A stretch of 64,000 nucleotides of DNA from Branchinecta lynchi (taxonomy: Eukaryota > Arthropoda > Branchiopoda > Anostraca > Branchinectidae): assembly GCA_023053575.1 (NCBI GenBank), contig JAKZAP010000001.1, forward strand, positions 22,524,533 through 22,588,532. The letters run 5' to 3'. The position numbers and the translations under genes were made by a program. The notes below the pieces were generated by a model, which was given only the letters and a program-made list of their open reading frames with translations, searched no databases and had not been told where the DNA came from. How positions within the stretch are numbered: position 1 is the first letter of the stretch; every line of letters begins with the position of its first letter. This document shows positions 30,236 to 42,273 of this stretch, piece by piece.

Positions 30236-32095
30236 TCCAACAGACAACACTTGGGATGTTGTTTGTTGTCGCGGCAACGTTATGGATGAAATCTTATGCA
30301 TGACAAGCATTGCCTGGGTGAGCCGAATAACCACCCAAAAGCACCTGCTGATTTTTGGGATCCCAAAACGTTAGTGGAGGGATACCTATGACATCGCAAA
30401 AGTTGTCCGTCTGTGAGCGCTATAACTCTCGAAGGAAATGAGATATTTTGATGAAACTTGGTATGGGGAGTCTTTGGGTCAAGAGTAAGGTCAAGTTCGT
30501 AGATGAGCTCTGTAGCCCTACATTTAGGGGTGGGGAGGTGGTTTAAATTAAGGGGCAAATGAAATATTTTTAAACAGATGATGTGATAGTCTATTATGGG
30601 GTAAGGAGACATGTTGAACACGATGGTGAAAACCATTTTGCCATCGGACAAGTAGTTCGCTCGGAATCCGGCAAAAACCGGAAAGTTTGTTAAAAGTAAA
30701 GTTTTATTTGAAGCTGATTAGACATTCGATTTAGGGCTATGAAGACATGCTGAACGCTATGGTGAAAACCGTTTTTTCGCCGGACAAGTAGTTAGCCCGG
30801 AATCCGGCCGAAACCGTAAAGTCTTTTAAAAGTAAAAGTTTTATTTGCAGTTGATTAGATGATCGATTTAGGATAGAAAGACATGCTGAACACGATGGTG
30901 AAAACCATTTTGCCATCGGACAAGTAGTTCGCTCGGAATCCGGCCAAAACCGGAAAGTTTGTTAAAAGTAAAGTTTTATTTGAAGCTGATTAGACATTCG
31001 ATTTAGGGCTAAGAAGACATGCTGAACGCGATGGTGAAAACCATTTTTTCGCCGGACAAGTAGTTAGCCCGGAATCCGGCCAAAACCGTAAAGTCTTTTA
31101 AAAGTAAAAGTTTTATTTGCAGTTGATTAGATGATCGATTTAGGATAGAAAGACATGCTGAACACGATGGTGAAAACCATTTTGCCATCGGACAAGTAGT
31201 TCGCTCGGAATCCGGCCAAAACCGGAAAGTTTGTTAAAAGTAAAGTTTTATTTGAAGCTGATTAGACCTTCGATTTAGGGCTAAGAAGACTTGCTGAACT
31301 CGATGGTGAAAACCATTTTTTCGCCGGACAAGTAGTTAGCCCGGAATCCGGCCAAAACCGTAAAGTCTTTTAAAAGTAAAAGTTTTATTTGCAGTTGATT
31401 AGATGATCGATTTAGGGGTAGAAAGACATGCTGAACACGATGGTGAAAACCATTTTCTCGCAGGGCAAGAAGTTCGCCCGGAATCCGGCCAAAACCGGGA
31501 AGCTTGTTAAAAGTAAAGGTTTTATCTGAAGTTGATTAGACGTTCGATTTAGGGGTAAGAAGACATGTTGAACACTTATTTGAAAAGTATTTTCTACCCG
31601 GACAACTTGTTCGCCCGGAATCAGGCCGAAACCGGAAAATTTGTTAAAATCAAAAGTTTTATTTGAAGTTGATCAGATGACAGATTTAGGGGTAAGAAGA
31701 CAAGGTGAATCTGTATATGACAATCCTTTTTTTTTTTACCAGGACATATAGTTCGTTTGAAATCCGGTTGAAACCGGATTTTGTTTGTAAGAAGTTTTAC
31801 TTGAAGTTGATTAGATGTTCTTTATACGGATAAGGAGATACGCTGAATTCGCTTCTGAACTTTTTTTTTTTTTTCTGGACAAGTGTATGGTAGTTCTTTC
31901 GCAATTGTCTGGATCAAACATTAGATTTTTGGGATCCCATCGAAACCTTTGGTCTTGTATGTTTGTCGTCATGTTGTCGGAAAATTCAGCAGGGACTTTT
32001 TTGGCGGTGTTTGGCTCTTCCTGGCAATGCTTGTTATGCATAGAATTTCAGGCATAACGTTTGTCGCGACAACTGATTACATCCCAGGTGTTGCT
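30236..32095. mobile_element. Foldback element with internal satellite
   Basis: Outer arms of roughly 120 bp are inverted copies. The left contains ACACTTGGGATGTTGT, then ATGACAAGCATTGCCTGGG and TTTTTGGGATCCCAAAA. The right contains the complements GATCCCATCGAAACC, CCTGGCAATGCTTGTTATGC and CATCCCAGGTGTTG. Between the arms lies the array 30590-31830. Arms of this family recur at 18745-18870, 42300-42480 and 45698-46020. Confidence 0.7.
30590..31830. repeat. Tandem array, about 122-bp unit in a 244-bp higher-order pattern
   Basis: The unit contains GACATGCTGAACACGATGGT, GAAAACCATTTT, CGGACAAGTAGTTCGC, CGGAATCCGGCCAAAACCG and GTTTTATTTGAAG-TTGATTAGA. Alternate units differ consistently (TTGCCATCGGAC against TTTTCGCCGGAC). 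About ten units are seen, with the outermost more diverged, as expected for unequal exchange. Confidence 0.9.
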
Positions 32096-32228
32096 ATTGC
32101 GTTTTGTCTGCTGGAACCTCGCATCATTGTCTTGTCTTTTCTAAAACTTCCGACTGTGTGACGGAGTACAAATAAAAAAAAATGAAAAAAAAGAAATAAA
32201 AGACAACTCGCGAAGACATATATTAGAC

Positions 32229-32930
32229 AATAAAAATCGGTCTTGAAGTTAACCTCTCAAAATGTAAGTACCTGCATTTCAACCCTTCAAATGGTTTGAA
32301 TGCATCCAAAGCTTCTATCTCTCTTGGGTCCTTCGTCGTCAAATCAATAGACTCTCTACGATGGCTTGGCATAACATTCAAATCTTCATTGTCAAAATTT
32401 TGCTCCTCGGTTGTTCAAGAAGTTTGTAGATCAATCCGTACCGCCTATGGACGCATCGTCCCCAACTGGGGGCGCTATAATCGTAAAGCTTTGGGAAAAT
32501 TGTACATCACCTTCTGCGCTCCTTCTATACTATTTCTTTCTGGTGTCATTCATGTTCTTCGAAAGAAGGAGAATAAAAAGATGAGATCATGTTATTATTA
32601 TTATGCTCCACTTGTCGAAATTATGCCATAACCATACATTGACGGAGAAGTGCAAAATTCAAGATGCAAGTGTTGCCCTTTTGGATGTTTCTTCGTCGCT
32701 ATAAAAAATCATTGACAACCGAGCCCAACCTGCGCACGTCCTTCTCCTAAATATTATTCCTGAGCCAACAGAAAACGGAAGGTTTTTCTTTTTCTTCCTG
32801 GCCGAAGATTGAAAATTAGTAGTCTTTGTCTGTGTCTTTATGTGTTTATTTATTTTCTTGTATTTACTCCGCTCTTTCGAAATGGCGGGTTATGTATAAA
32901 TTACTTACTTACTTACAAGCGGAACTACAG
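32229..32930 (+). mobile_element. 5'-truncated LINE retrotransposon, 3' end with TTAC repeats
   Basis: The frame encodes GLEVNLSKCKYLHFNPSNG, then SIDSLRWLGITF, the C-terminal reverse-transcriptase thumb region of non-LTR retrotransposons. After frame breaks it ends NIIPEPTENGRFFFFFLAED and a stop. The 3' terminus is a (TTAC)n tail at about 32905-32922. The same terminal peptide recurs antisense at about 33850-33930. Confidence 0.75.
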
Positions 32931-35900
32931 ATTACACGAAGAGGGAAGACAACTAGTGGTTCAGTTTACTAGTGTCAAATTTTAAATCTTCCGCTCTTTT
33001 ATCAATGATCTTTGCCATCGATGATGGCAGATCCAGTTGAAATTTTTTTGCCAAAAAAGAATTTCTGGTCTGGGGGGGGGGGGGGGCAAATGCAGCAGAT
33101 ACTTGGCAAATTAGCAAATAGATCCGATGAAAACTTTTCTTGTTTGAAGCAGAAAATGCATTAGTTAGGTCTCAGCTCACCATCTAGCGCAATCAACCAA
33201 TACTAAATATGATAAATGATGTATTTCTTAAAGCCCAGGGACCTTAGATACAGAATAAAAATAAAGAAATACCGACAAACAACTCTATCGAAGCCTAACT
33301 ACGAAAAGCCTTCTCAGTGGGTTCGTCCTATCCATGAGAACGTTCCAAGTTGTATAACCCCCAAACAAACCTTTTTCCTTAAACAGTTCAAACCGTTTCA
33401 AGTAGTTCGTGCATTGTAGCTTCTACGTCTTTAGGGCAGACAAAGAAGCTTGTTAATTCTTAGCATCACTTTTGAATTTGAAAATGTTTGTTAAAATATA
33501 ACCTATTCGGCTCATGCTTTTGAGTGGCCAGTTTTCTCTGCAGTGACAAGGCCAAATCGAAGGTTTCGGTAAATGTCGCAATTTTAGCGGGGTTAGTTCC
33601 GACTTGCCCGATGTTGTTCCGACGTTACTGGTTTCCTTGCTCCCCGCTAGATGGAACGCAACCAAGTTAAGTAATATGTAGTGCTCTCCTAAGGGCCGAT
33701 TGAGAACCATTCTTAGGATTTGATTTTACTCAAACCAAAATTTGATTGGTCAGTTCAAAAGAAACATACCCACAAATTTGGCTCCTAACTTTGAGCTCCG
33801 CTTGAGGGGATGGGTAGTTGCATATTGGGTGTATACCAACTTTATCGTTTCGTCTCCGTTCTGATGAAAAAGGAAGAAAAAGAAAAACCTTCCGTTTTCT
33901 GTTGGCTCAGGAATAATATTTAGCGAAGTTGCGTTACCTGGATACCGCACGTTGTTCTTGTAATATGCCATTTTCACGACATAGCAGCCATGCTCATTGG
34001 CACGCCTTAACAAGTCACGACTCGTAGCATTAGACAAGATAGATATCTTTAAAGACTTGAGTGTTTAGCAATTATCGGAATCAAGCGTGGTAGATTAGGT
34101 GCCCGGTTAACATGCCAAGAACGATATAGAATCTCCGCCGCATGTTCTGCTGGTTGTATTCAGGTATTCGGTGTTACCAAGGTTTTAAGGCCTTAAGCTG
34201 TTCATCGGCTTACGATTCACAAAAGCCCTTCATTACCCACCCTCTAAAAGATCCGTCTTACCATGTACTAAAAAATGACTCGAAGTCAGAACAGATAAGA
34301 TGTTCTTTAGCGATATTTCGGCCCTCTTGGCAAGGTTCTTATCTCGGCCCTCTTGGCAAGGTTCTTCTTCAGGCGGTTGGTCGAAGAAACGAGCCAGGTT
34401 GGCATGGTTGCAAATAAGTTCAGAAAAGTCCCAGACTATGAGCCTAGCTAAGTTTTTGTTGTTGTTGACAGCAGGCAATTTGGTAGGCGAATGTTGTTGA
34501 TCCTCAAGGTTTGAAATTACATAGAGCTACTGCAAGTTTTAAAGATACTTCACTATACACATATTGCTATTTGGGAATAGTGGAGTAGTGGACTAACGCA
34601 TTTTGTCAGGTTTTCAAGCCTGTATAGGTGGAAAAATAATTCTTAAAGGACACGTAAGCATAGCTTAGTCGTAAAGTGGTCAACTATCTCAGACCATCTG
34701 CGCAGAAACACTATCTAGTACGAGGTATCCTTAAACTAGATTTTCCTATTTCAGACAAATTCGGTGACGCCGTTAAGTGAGAAGACGGGGGGCGGGGATT
34801 TGTTTTTTCGTTGTACGCGGACTAAACAATTATCGGCAAACATTTTCTCACGGTTCCAGACAGACCGAACTCTGAAATTAATCGGCACTTACCTAACACC
34901 TAATCAGTAAAACGAAAGCCTTCTCTTTAAACGTTAAGGATTTGGAATGTAAATTATACGAGTAGTAATTTTTTCTAGACTTTTATATCCCCTCTTTAAA
35001 TCAGTTACCGCCCCAACATTTCCCGATTTAGTATTACGTCGGTACTTAGCTCATAAATCATAACTTCTGTTTCCACTATCGAAACTGCAAGGACTTGCTT
35101 CCAACCAGTTTTGTTCGCAAATAGTATAATCAGACGTGTCAGAAATACGAAACGGATTGCCAACCAAATTTGCGGCACTAGGACAGGCCAGTGTTGCCAC
35201 TTCTCTCTAACGGACCTGTGACTTTTGGCCGCAAAAACCTGTGACATTCTGGCGCCTACGAAACGGACTCCTTTTTACCAACTATTAACGAGAAATACGC
35301 TTTATCGTCTTCATAATGATATGCCTCAACTTTCTTGCTTCATTTTTGAGTCTACTGGTAAGGAACTGGTCGCATAATTCTGGTTCGCTTTGTTGAACAA
35401 GCGAAAATCTGTGACGAACCGCAGGACTCTGCAACCAGTGGTGGCAACACTTGGACAGGCTTCTGTTCGCTTGACCCTAATGTAGCGAACGTGCGGTTGC
35501 TGATATGCCGTGAAGGAAATTATGGAGTCGGTTACCTCTTGCCAAATCAGCTTTTTTTGTCTCTCTTTCTGCCTACAGTATTGTTGAATGCAATGGGACT
35601 GCAAAACCCATCTGTCCGTATTTAGTGTTAAAAACAGGATCTTCGGACATTAGATCGTGGCACTGCAGCTGACCGCATCTGCTACTATTGTTCGACTTAA
35701 ATTTTTTTTTTTTTTACTCTATCAGTCAATCAACTTCAAGTTTATTGATTGATTGAACATATTTTATTATTGACAACATAGACAAAATTAATTAATACAC
35801 TTTACGAGAAATGACCTGAAACAAATGCAAAAATAAAACTGTGTAAAATTTTTGTTGACGAATGGGCAGGATATTGCCAAGTATTAATTGTTTGAAAATT

Positions 35901-36158
35901 AGCTGTGGTGTAAAAGCTCACAATGCAAATTATTCACAGATGATTCATTCTTCTCATTGGACGACTTTAGGAACCCCAACATCGCTGAAATTGGGCGAAA
36001 AGAGTGATAAGTGATGTGCAAGGGGGTGTCTCCGACTAACAATGGAAGGACGTGAACGGATGTGCAATTTGGTCACAGTTTTATGACATTACTAATGTAA
36101 GGAAATGGAGCAAAAACATCTTATTTCGAGACCGTCTTTCAGCTTTCTTCTTTTGCAG

Positions 36159-37980
36159 GTATGACATCACCACCTGGTACTCATCACCGTATCCACAAGA
36201 ATACGCTCGCCTCCCGAAGCTCTTCTTGTGCGAATTCTGCCTCAAGTACATGAAGAGCCGCCAAGTTCTGGACCGCCATCTAGCCAAATGCTCTTGGAGG
36301 AATCCCCCGGGTACCGAAATCTACCGCAAGGGAAACCTTTCCGTTTTTGAAGTAGATGGCAATGTGAGCAAGCTCTACTGCCAGAACACCTGCCTATTGG
36401 CCAAGCTGTTTCTCGACCACAAAACGCTCTACTACGACGTCGAGCCGTTCCTTTTCTACGTCCTCACGGTCAATGATCAGAAAGGCTGCCATCTTGTGGG
36501 CTATTTTTCGAAAGAAAAGCATTGCCAGCAGAAGTACAACGTGTCCTGTATCATGACGATGCCGCAGTATCAGCGACAAGGATATGGACGATTTCTGATT
36601 GACTTTAGCTACCTTCTTTCAAGGCGGGAAGGGGTACCCGGAACCCCTGAAAAGCCGCTGTCAGACTTGGGCCGTGTGAGCTACGAGGCGTACTGGAAGT
36701 CGGTCCTCCTCGAGTATTTACACCGACATCAGAACTCGCACGCGTTGTCCATCCAAGACGTGAGCAAAGAAACCGGTATGATGAATGCGGACATTGCTTC
36801 CACTTTGCAAACTCTTGGTATGGTGAAGCGGAAGCCAGACGGGAAGTGCGTTCTGTGCGTTGATTGGACGATGGTGACAACCCACGCGGCAAGGGTAACC
36901 AATAGCAAGACGAGGATCCCTATTGATCCAGAGGCACTACGCTGGTCGCCGCTGATTTCTGGTCGACCGGAGTTGTATTCCGACCAGAGCGAAGACGAAT
37001 CCCAGAAAGAAAATGTGGCAGAGCCGCTGTCTTCGCAAACCCCGGAGCAGGTGCCGCAGATTAAACAAGAAAAGATTGACAAAAAGGAGGTGATCAAAAA
37101 GCCAGATAAAGAGACGATTTCCCTTGAGAAAAAAGAGATAATGAAGAAGACGCAAAAGGAGAGTACACCTTTATCCGAAGGCAGGAAGGGGAAACCTATT
37201 TTAGAAGAGGAGCCGGAACGTGTAACAAAAAAGACGCAAAAAGAGACGATTTCCCTTGAGAAAAAAGAGATAATGAAGAAGACGCAAAAGGAGAGTACAC
37301 CTTTATCCGAAGGCAGGAAGGGGAAACCTATTTTAGAAGAGGAGCCGGAACGTGTAACAAAGAAAACGCAAAAGGAGAGTACACCTTTATCCGAAGGCAG
37401 GAAGGGGAAACCTATTTTAGAAGAGGAGCCGGAACGTGCAACAAAGAAGACGCAAAAAGAGAGTACACCTTTATCCGAAGGCAGGAAGGGGAAACCTATT
37501 TTAGAAGAGGAGCCGGAACGTGTAACAAAGAAGACGCAAAAAGAGAGTACACCTTTATCCGAAGGCAGGAAGGGGAAAGAAGAGGAGCCGGAACGTGTAA
37601 CAAAGAAGCCACAAAATGAGAACACACCTTCATCTGAAGGCCGGAAAAGGAAACATGTATCGGAAGAAGAGCCGGAGCAGATTCTGGAAAAAAGAAAACG
37701 TAAGACCATGGTTCAAGAGGCTGAAAACTCCCCCTCTCCGAATCCGGAAGACACTGGCCGGAAGCGAGGAAGGGGTAGAAAAAGGCTCCACCCCAAAGAA
37801 AGTCCGGTTCAAAAGAAGCCTCGTGGTTGGCCTAAGGGGAAGCCTCGGAAGCCGTCACTGGTGGCGCCATCCGTGATAGAAAAAGAAGATGCAGTCAAAC
37901 GTGAAGACAAAGAGAATGTAAGCGAGAAAGAGGAGGAGCCACATGAACTCAAGGAGACGTCGCAGGAATCGGATTACGAG
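36159..37980 (+). CDS. KAT6: KAT6-like MYST histone acetyltransferase, catalytic exon
   Basis: This 1822-bp exon (acceptor TTTTGCAG, donor TACGAG|GTAAGT) starts [20 protein letters not shown]. The C2HC zinc finger is [22 protein letters not shown]. The catalytic core follows, with the autoacetylation-site Lys in LFLDHK, acetyl-CoA-binding [11 protein letters not shown] and the catalytic Glu in PEKPLSDLG, all in the positions known for MYST enzymes. KAT6 enzymes acetylate histone H3 (K9/K14/K23) in complex with BRPF, ING5 and MEAF6. After the domain the exon encodes six near-identical units of 26-28 aa ([18 protein letters not shown] plus ILEEEPERV), then basic AT-hook-like stretches ([21 protein letters not shown]). 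Exons in view total 1726 codons plus stop. Confidence 0.97.
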
Positions 37981-40304
37981 GTAAGTGGGCAGGTACAATG
38001 TTGCCGACAGAAATTGCCAGTTTTTTTTTAGGTTTGGAACACTGCTGCGATCTGCTACATTCTCTCTGATTAAACCGTAACGAAGGAGGGGTTAGAAATC
38101 ACAGAGAAATCACATCGTATCTGTGGAATGCTAGCTTGTGTGACGTTACCTCAAGGCGTCTGCGTGTCGTGTCGTGAGCCAGCTAAAAACAGGTGGATCT
38201 TAAGTTGTCGATGGTTCCTCCACCAAACTACTGAAGTTGATTCTGCCCAGTATCGTAGAACGGCTTGTACACATTATCAACCTTACGTTTAAGAATGGAG
38301 TTTTTCCATCTTGTCTCCAGGTTGCACGTTGCACACAAAGGTGGAGACCCAAAAAAAACTTCGTACTACAGGCCACTATCTATACCATCTGCATTTGGTA
38401 ACATAATTCAAAGACGTGTATATAATTGATTTGTTGGATTCTTAGAAAGATAAGAACTTCTCAGCCCGTCTCAGTTCGTTTTTAGGAAGAGTCGCTCCAC
38501 CAAACAAGCCCTGATTGCGGTTAGGCGATACATTCACGACGCACTTGACCGCGATGAAATCCCAGCGTCTATTTTTGTAGACATCAGGAATTTGACACTT
38601 CATGTCGTAAGATACAAGAATGTAAACCGGGAAAACAGTGGTATTCCTGGTTCTGCGTATCTATACTTAACCTACGGCAGACTTTCCATTTCAGTCTGTC
38701 AACTACAGTCTGTCAATTAATAATAATAATATATTTGCAAATTGAATGGCAGGCCGTTAAGCCTCTACAAAATTCTTAATTTGCATTTCTTCTAAATTTG
38801 CATTTCTTCTAAATTTGCACAAGGAGAAAATGTCACTTGAATAATATTGATCAACTTCCTTCTTGAATGTCAGTCTGTCCTAATTACAGTCTGTCCTCGT
38901 CAGTCTGTCCTATCCTGTCATATGTCATGTCCTGTCATTTTTAACCAATCGATATCAGTACATGGAAGGTCGAGAAGTGAAGTCAAATCCTACGGAGTGG
39001 TCAGGAGTACATGAACAGGTCACTGGATAATATAGGTCAAAATCGGCTATTCGCGGATGATACCGCATGTAATGTTGCTGGAGAAAATTAAGCATCTTTA
39101 AGAGATAAGATACAGCTAGCCCTTGGAAGATTGCTCAAGTGGCTTAATGCGAACAAGCTATCAGTAAATTCTACAAAGACTAAATTTATGCTTTACTCTC
39201 GCTCACCGTGAAATATTCCCACATTTACTAGCCGTTTATTGGTGGATTGCAACATCACCATGGCAAGGGTGGAGAGTATGAAATACCTGGGAATAATCAT
39301 TGATCCACTACTGAGTTTCAAAGGCCACATTGACCGACTGAGGCTGAAAGTGGATAGGAATGTTGGTCTCCTTCGCCACCTAAAATCTGTCATCCAATAT
39401 GACGCCCTTCGATCCACTTACTTTTCTCTAATTCACTCAAATTTAAATTACTGCCCACTTGTTTATTTAAACACTTTTTCAACAAACGTTGTTGGTATTC
39501 AGAGACAACAAAACAAAGTCCTCCGCGTTCTCCGCTCAGCCTCCCTAACAAAACATCAACTTAAACCCTTTATTTTGTCTTAAGATTTTGCCAGTTGGTC
39601 TTCTTGTCCCTTATCATACGATATTATTATTTTAAATTAAACACCATTATAAACAACTTCCAGGATTGTTTACAAGCCGGACATTTTCGCCCGAACCAAT
39701 ACATCCCATCAACACTTTACACGGAACGCATCACAAATACGTCAACCGTTTATAAAACAGAAGATCAAGATTCTCTGTTAGAAATACTGTTCTAAAATAT
39801 AATTATCAATCTAGTTTTGACGTGCAACTTTCTCCAGATGTTTTTAAAAATAAAATAAAAGCAAGTCGTCTGATTGAATATTGAGTGATAAATACATAAC
39901 TTGTAAGAAGATCGAATTTACCCATTAAGCATTGACAGTTTCTTGGTCGTCTCGTGTTTTTGCTGTTGTCTTTTTTGTTGAGGAGGTTACTTGCTGGGTG
40001 TCCCCTTTCTTTGGACCGGATGATGGCTGTTATACCTATTGTATACAGTTGTGTGTGTGATCATGTTTAAGCTGTATGTTTTAATGTTATCTTTTGGCCA
40101 TCGAGCCTGCTCTCTGCCATGAAACGATGTAAAATATTTGTTTTCTTTTCCTGAAATTAAATGAACCTGGTTGCAAGCGTGAACTTGCGGCTGTACGGTA
40201 ACAGGTCGAACTGGGGCTATTCGTGTCTACGAGCGACAGGAACGTTCATTCCAGTATGTCCCATTCAGAAATATTATGCCATAAAACCATTGTGTATTTT
40301 CCAG
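37981..40304. other. KAT6-like intron containing a LINE remnant
   Basis: Apart from the LINE (38206-39895), short TCTGTC(C/A) repeats lie at about 38690-38940. No exon was seen; phases 0 and 0 join directly. Confidence 0.7.
38206..39895 (+). mobile_element. Decayed CR1/Jockey-type LINE reverse-transcriptase remnant
   Basis: Interrupted frames encode LILPSIVERLVHIINLTFKN and GVFPSCLQVA, then FRKSRSTKQALIAVRRYIHD and ALDRDEIPASIFVDI. Later come LLKWLNANKLSVNSTKTKF and YLGIIIDPLLSFKGHIDRL, then SLIHSNLNYCPLVY. These are the fingers-to-thumb landmarks of non-LTR reverse transcriptase in the right order. Stops, deletions and a lost YxDD region show it is dead. It lies inside a KAT6 intron. Confidence 0.8.
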
Positions 40305-40631
40305 ATGAATGAGGAACAGAGCGAACTTGAGCCTCCACCCCCTAGCCTCTCCCCAATCAGTGACGGCCAAACGTCCCCCTCACCACCCTCCCCCTCACCA
40401 GCCTGTGCCAAACCGGAGATATCTTCACCGGATGATCAAATGGAAGTCGAACCGGAGCCAGAGTCTTTTGCAGGTGATGCATCACCGTTGAAGGTAGAGG
40501 CGGAGCCAATGGCAGGGTCAGCAAATAGTGAGCAAGAGGAGAGAGAAGTCATTGTGGCGGAAGAAGCCCATCAGCAAGCTGGAGAGCCTGCAGCGGCCGA
40601 GCTAGAACCAGTTGAGGAAGCTGTGCCGGAG
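40305..40631 (+). CDS. KAT6: KAT6-like gene, acidic/proline-rich exon
   Basis: 109 codons, phase 0 at both ends (GTATTTTCCAG|ATG ... CCGGAG|GTATAA). It encodes Ser/Pro blocks (EPPPPSLSPISDGQTSPSPP) and a long acidic stretch rich in Glu, Val and Ala. This matches the acidic domain that follows the MYST domain in KAT6A/B. No folded domain is apparent. The exon begins with an in-frame ATG, but splice signals and conserved phase argue for an internal exon. Confidence 0.8.
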
Positions 40632-41900
40632 GTATAACAACATTTTTTTATTCTCCCTTCGAAGCCTATAACGAAACTTGGATAGGAACGACAATAAGTA
40701 GCCTACTCTTTCAGCCAAAGCTTAATGTTAATATTTTATGCGCTTAACGGATAATTCACCTAAGATTTGTTTTGCTGTTATTTCGAGCCCTCAATGTCCG
40801 GTTCGTTTCTTGTAGCTACAGACTGACGATTAACAATCAGGTTAAAATGGGAGACACGCAGTCGTGAAGTATTTATCAGTAGAAAAATAACATTTCTTCT
40901 TGATAAATGGGATCTTTGTTGTGTCATAGTTATCCTGTTTTTTCTTTCAAGCCAGTCTGACATGAGATTGTGTGTTTTTTTGTGTTTTTTTTTAAGCAGA
41001 TTACTGGCGCTTGGCAGGGTTACATACATTGTCTGTAAATAACTTCAAAGGACACGTCATACTTAGTATTCATTGTACGTGAGTAGTATTTTCATCCATT
41101 CTCGTTCCCGAGATTCCTCGCTTCATACGTGTATCCTATATCCTCTATTAGCAGTACTTATTACCACGCTTGCCACTTTTGTTCTCTTTCCGTGACGTGT
41201 CATGCGCCCGATCGTTATTTCCGAGGAGCTTATTCGTGCCAAGACCGATTGTGGAAATTTTGCTAAGAGTCGGTGCCACTTCCGAAACTGAAACGGTAGA
41301 AAGACAAAACAGAGATCCGATCTACACACTTTCAGTACGCTAAATTTCTTACTCTAACTCCCCTCCCCATCTAGCCAAGAAATTAAAATATTGTTCGATG
41401 TTGGTCTGGCCGAAACAGCATACGGCTATTAAACTTGCATTAGTAGCTACGAAAGTCGCCTTCTGGATTCACATCAAGATTGGCGTATACATATTTATAT
41501 ATATAGCAGTGCAACGTTAGATTAGCAGTGTTTGTTTCCATTTGTTGTTTTTTTTCTTTGTTTTTTTTTTTCACGTACGTCGTTTAAATTTATTTACCCA
41601 TAAAAAGGTCGATTTGTCTATTTACAATTTTATACAGTTCCCGATTTTCATATACTGTTCATCGATATGAAATATGGGTTTTCAATAATACTACACCGGT
41701 TAGAATAAGATGTGACGGATTTACAGTAAATACATACACACACAGACGTCCTGCCTGACATGGCTATCCATATGGCTTGAATTTTTTTTACGTAGGCTAC
41801 GTATACTCCGTCTTTTCTTTGTTCTGCATGAAGCTTTTACAAAAAATATAACTCCCGCACGACATGGTTGGAAATTGTTAGAACGTGTCCTCTTTTCCAG
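40632..41900. other. KAT6-like intron, no gene seen
   Basis: AT-rich with T-runs near 40975-40995 and 41548-41572. No repeat family was recognised. Confidence 0.5.
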
Positions 41901-42273
41901 CCCGTTCCTCACGTTTCTCCCATCTCTGAACCGCCGCAAGACATCGAAGAGGATCGCTCCGCAACTCCTATTCGAACCCCTACTCCCGTTCCCGCGGCGG
42001 TTGAGGACCCTAAACCACCCTCCCCCTTTCGCCAACCCGTGTCCCAAGAGGACATAGACGAGCAGCTGAAAAAGGACCTTGAAAGCGTGGACGAAACGGT
42101 TCATGAGAGCAATCCGAATTTGGATAAGGAGGTTGCAGAGGTTCTGGATCTTCCCACGAAGAAGTTTGAAAGCCCCCCGCAAGGTGACGTTGATTACCAA
42201 ATGAGGTCGTTTGAAGAAGTCGACACTAGGAGCAATGCCAGGTTTATTGAGCCATACGAACAGCAGCAAAAAA
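41901..42273 (+). CDS. KAT6: KAT6-like gene, acidic linker exon
   Basis: Acceptor CTTTTCCAG, donor CAAAAAA|GTGAGC, phase 0 in and phase 1 out. It encodes HVSPISEPPQDIEEDRSATP, a Pro-rich segment, then EDIDEQLKKDLESVDETVHE and DYQMRSFEEVDTRSNARFIE. It continues the acidic region between the catalytic half and the Ser/Met-rich tail. No known domain. The exit phase (A|GT) matches the last exon exactly. Confidence 0.8.

Larger units (their letters stand above)
26768..36158. other. Large KAT6-like intron of transposon remnants
   Basis: Notable contents: family A MITE (28191-28972), GGGGTTGCTCACTTG-type MITE (29415-29515), a foldback element with an internal satellite (30236-32095), a truncated LINE (32229-32930), and a small antisense LINE fragment near 33850-33930 repeating the LINE C-terminal codons. 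A family B fragment occurs near 34510-34640, with poly-T at 35700-35715. No host exon was seen; flanking phases join directly across it. Confidence 0.7.

Noticed and set aside
36729..37709. 326-aa minus-strand open frame antisense to the KAT6 repeat
   Set aside because: It is the complement of the tandem Lys/Glu/Ser repeat of the MYST exon; its own repeats ([17 protein letters not shown]) mirror the sense ones and it has no independent features.
40305..40637. ATG at 40305 as the start of a separate small gene
   Set aside because: The ATG follows directly after a good acceptor, phases match both neighbours, and composition fits the KAT6 acidic region.
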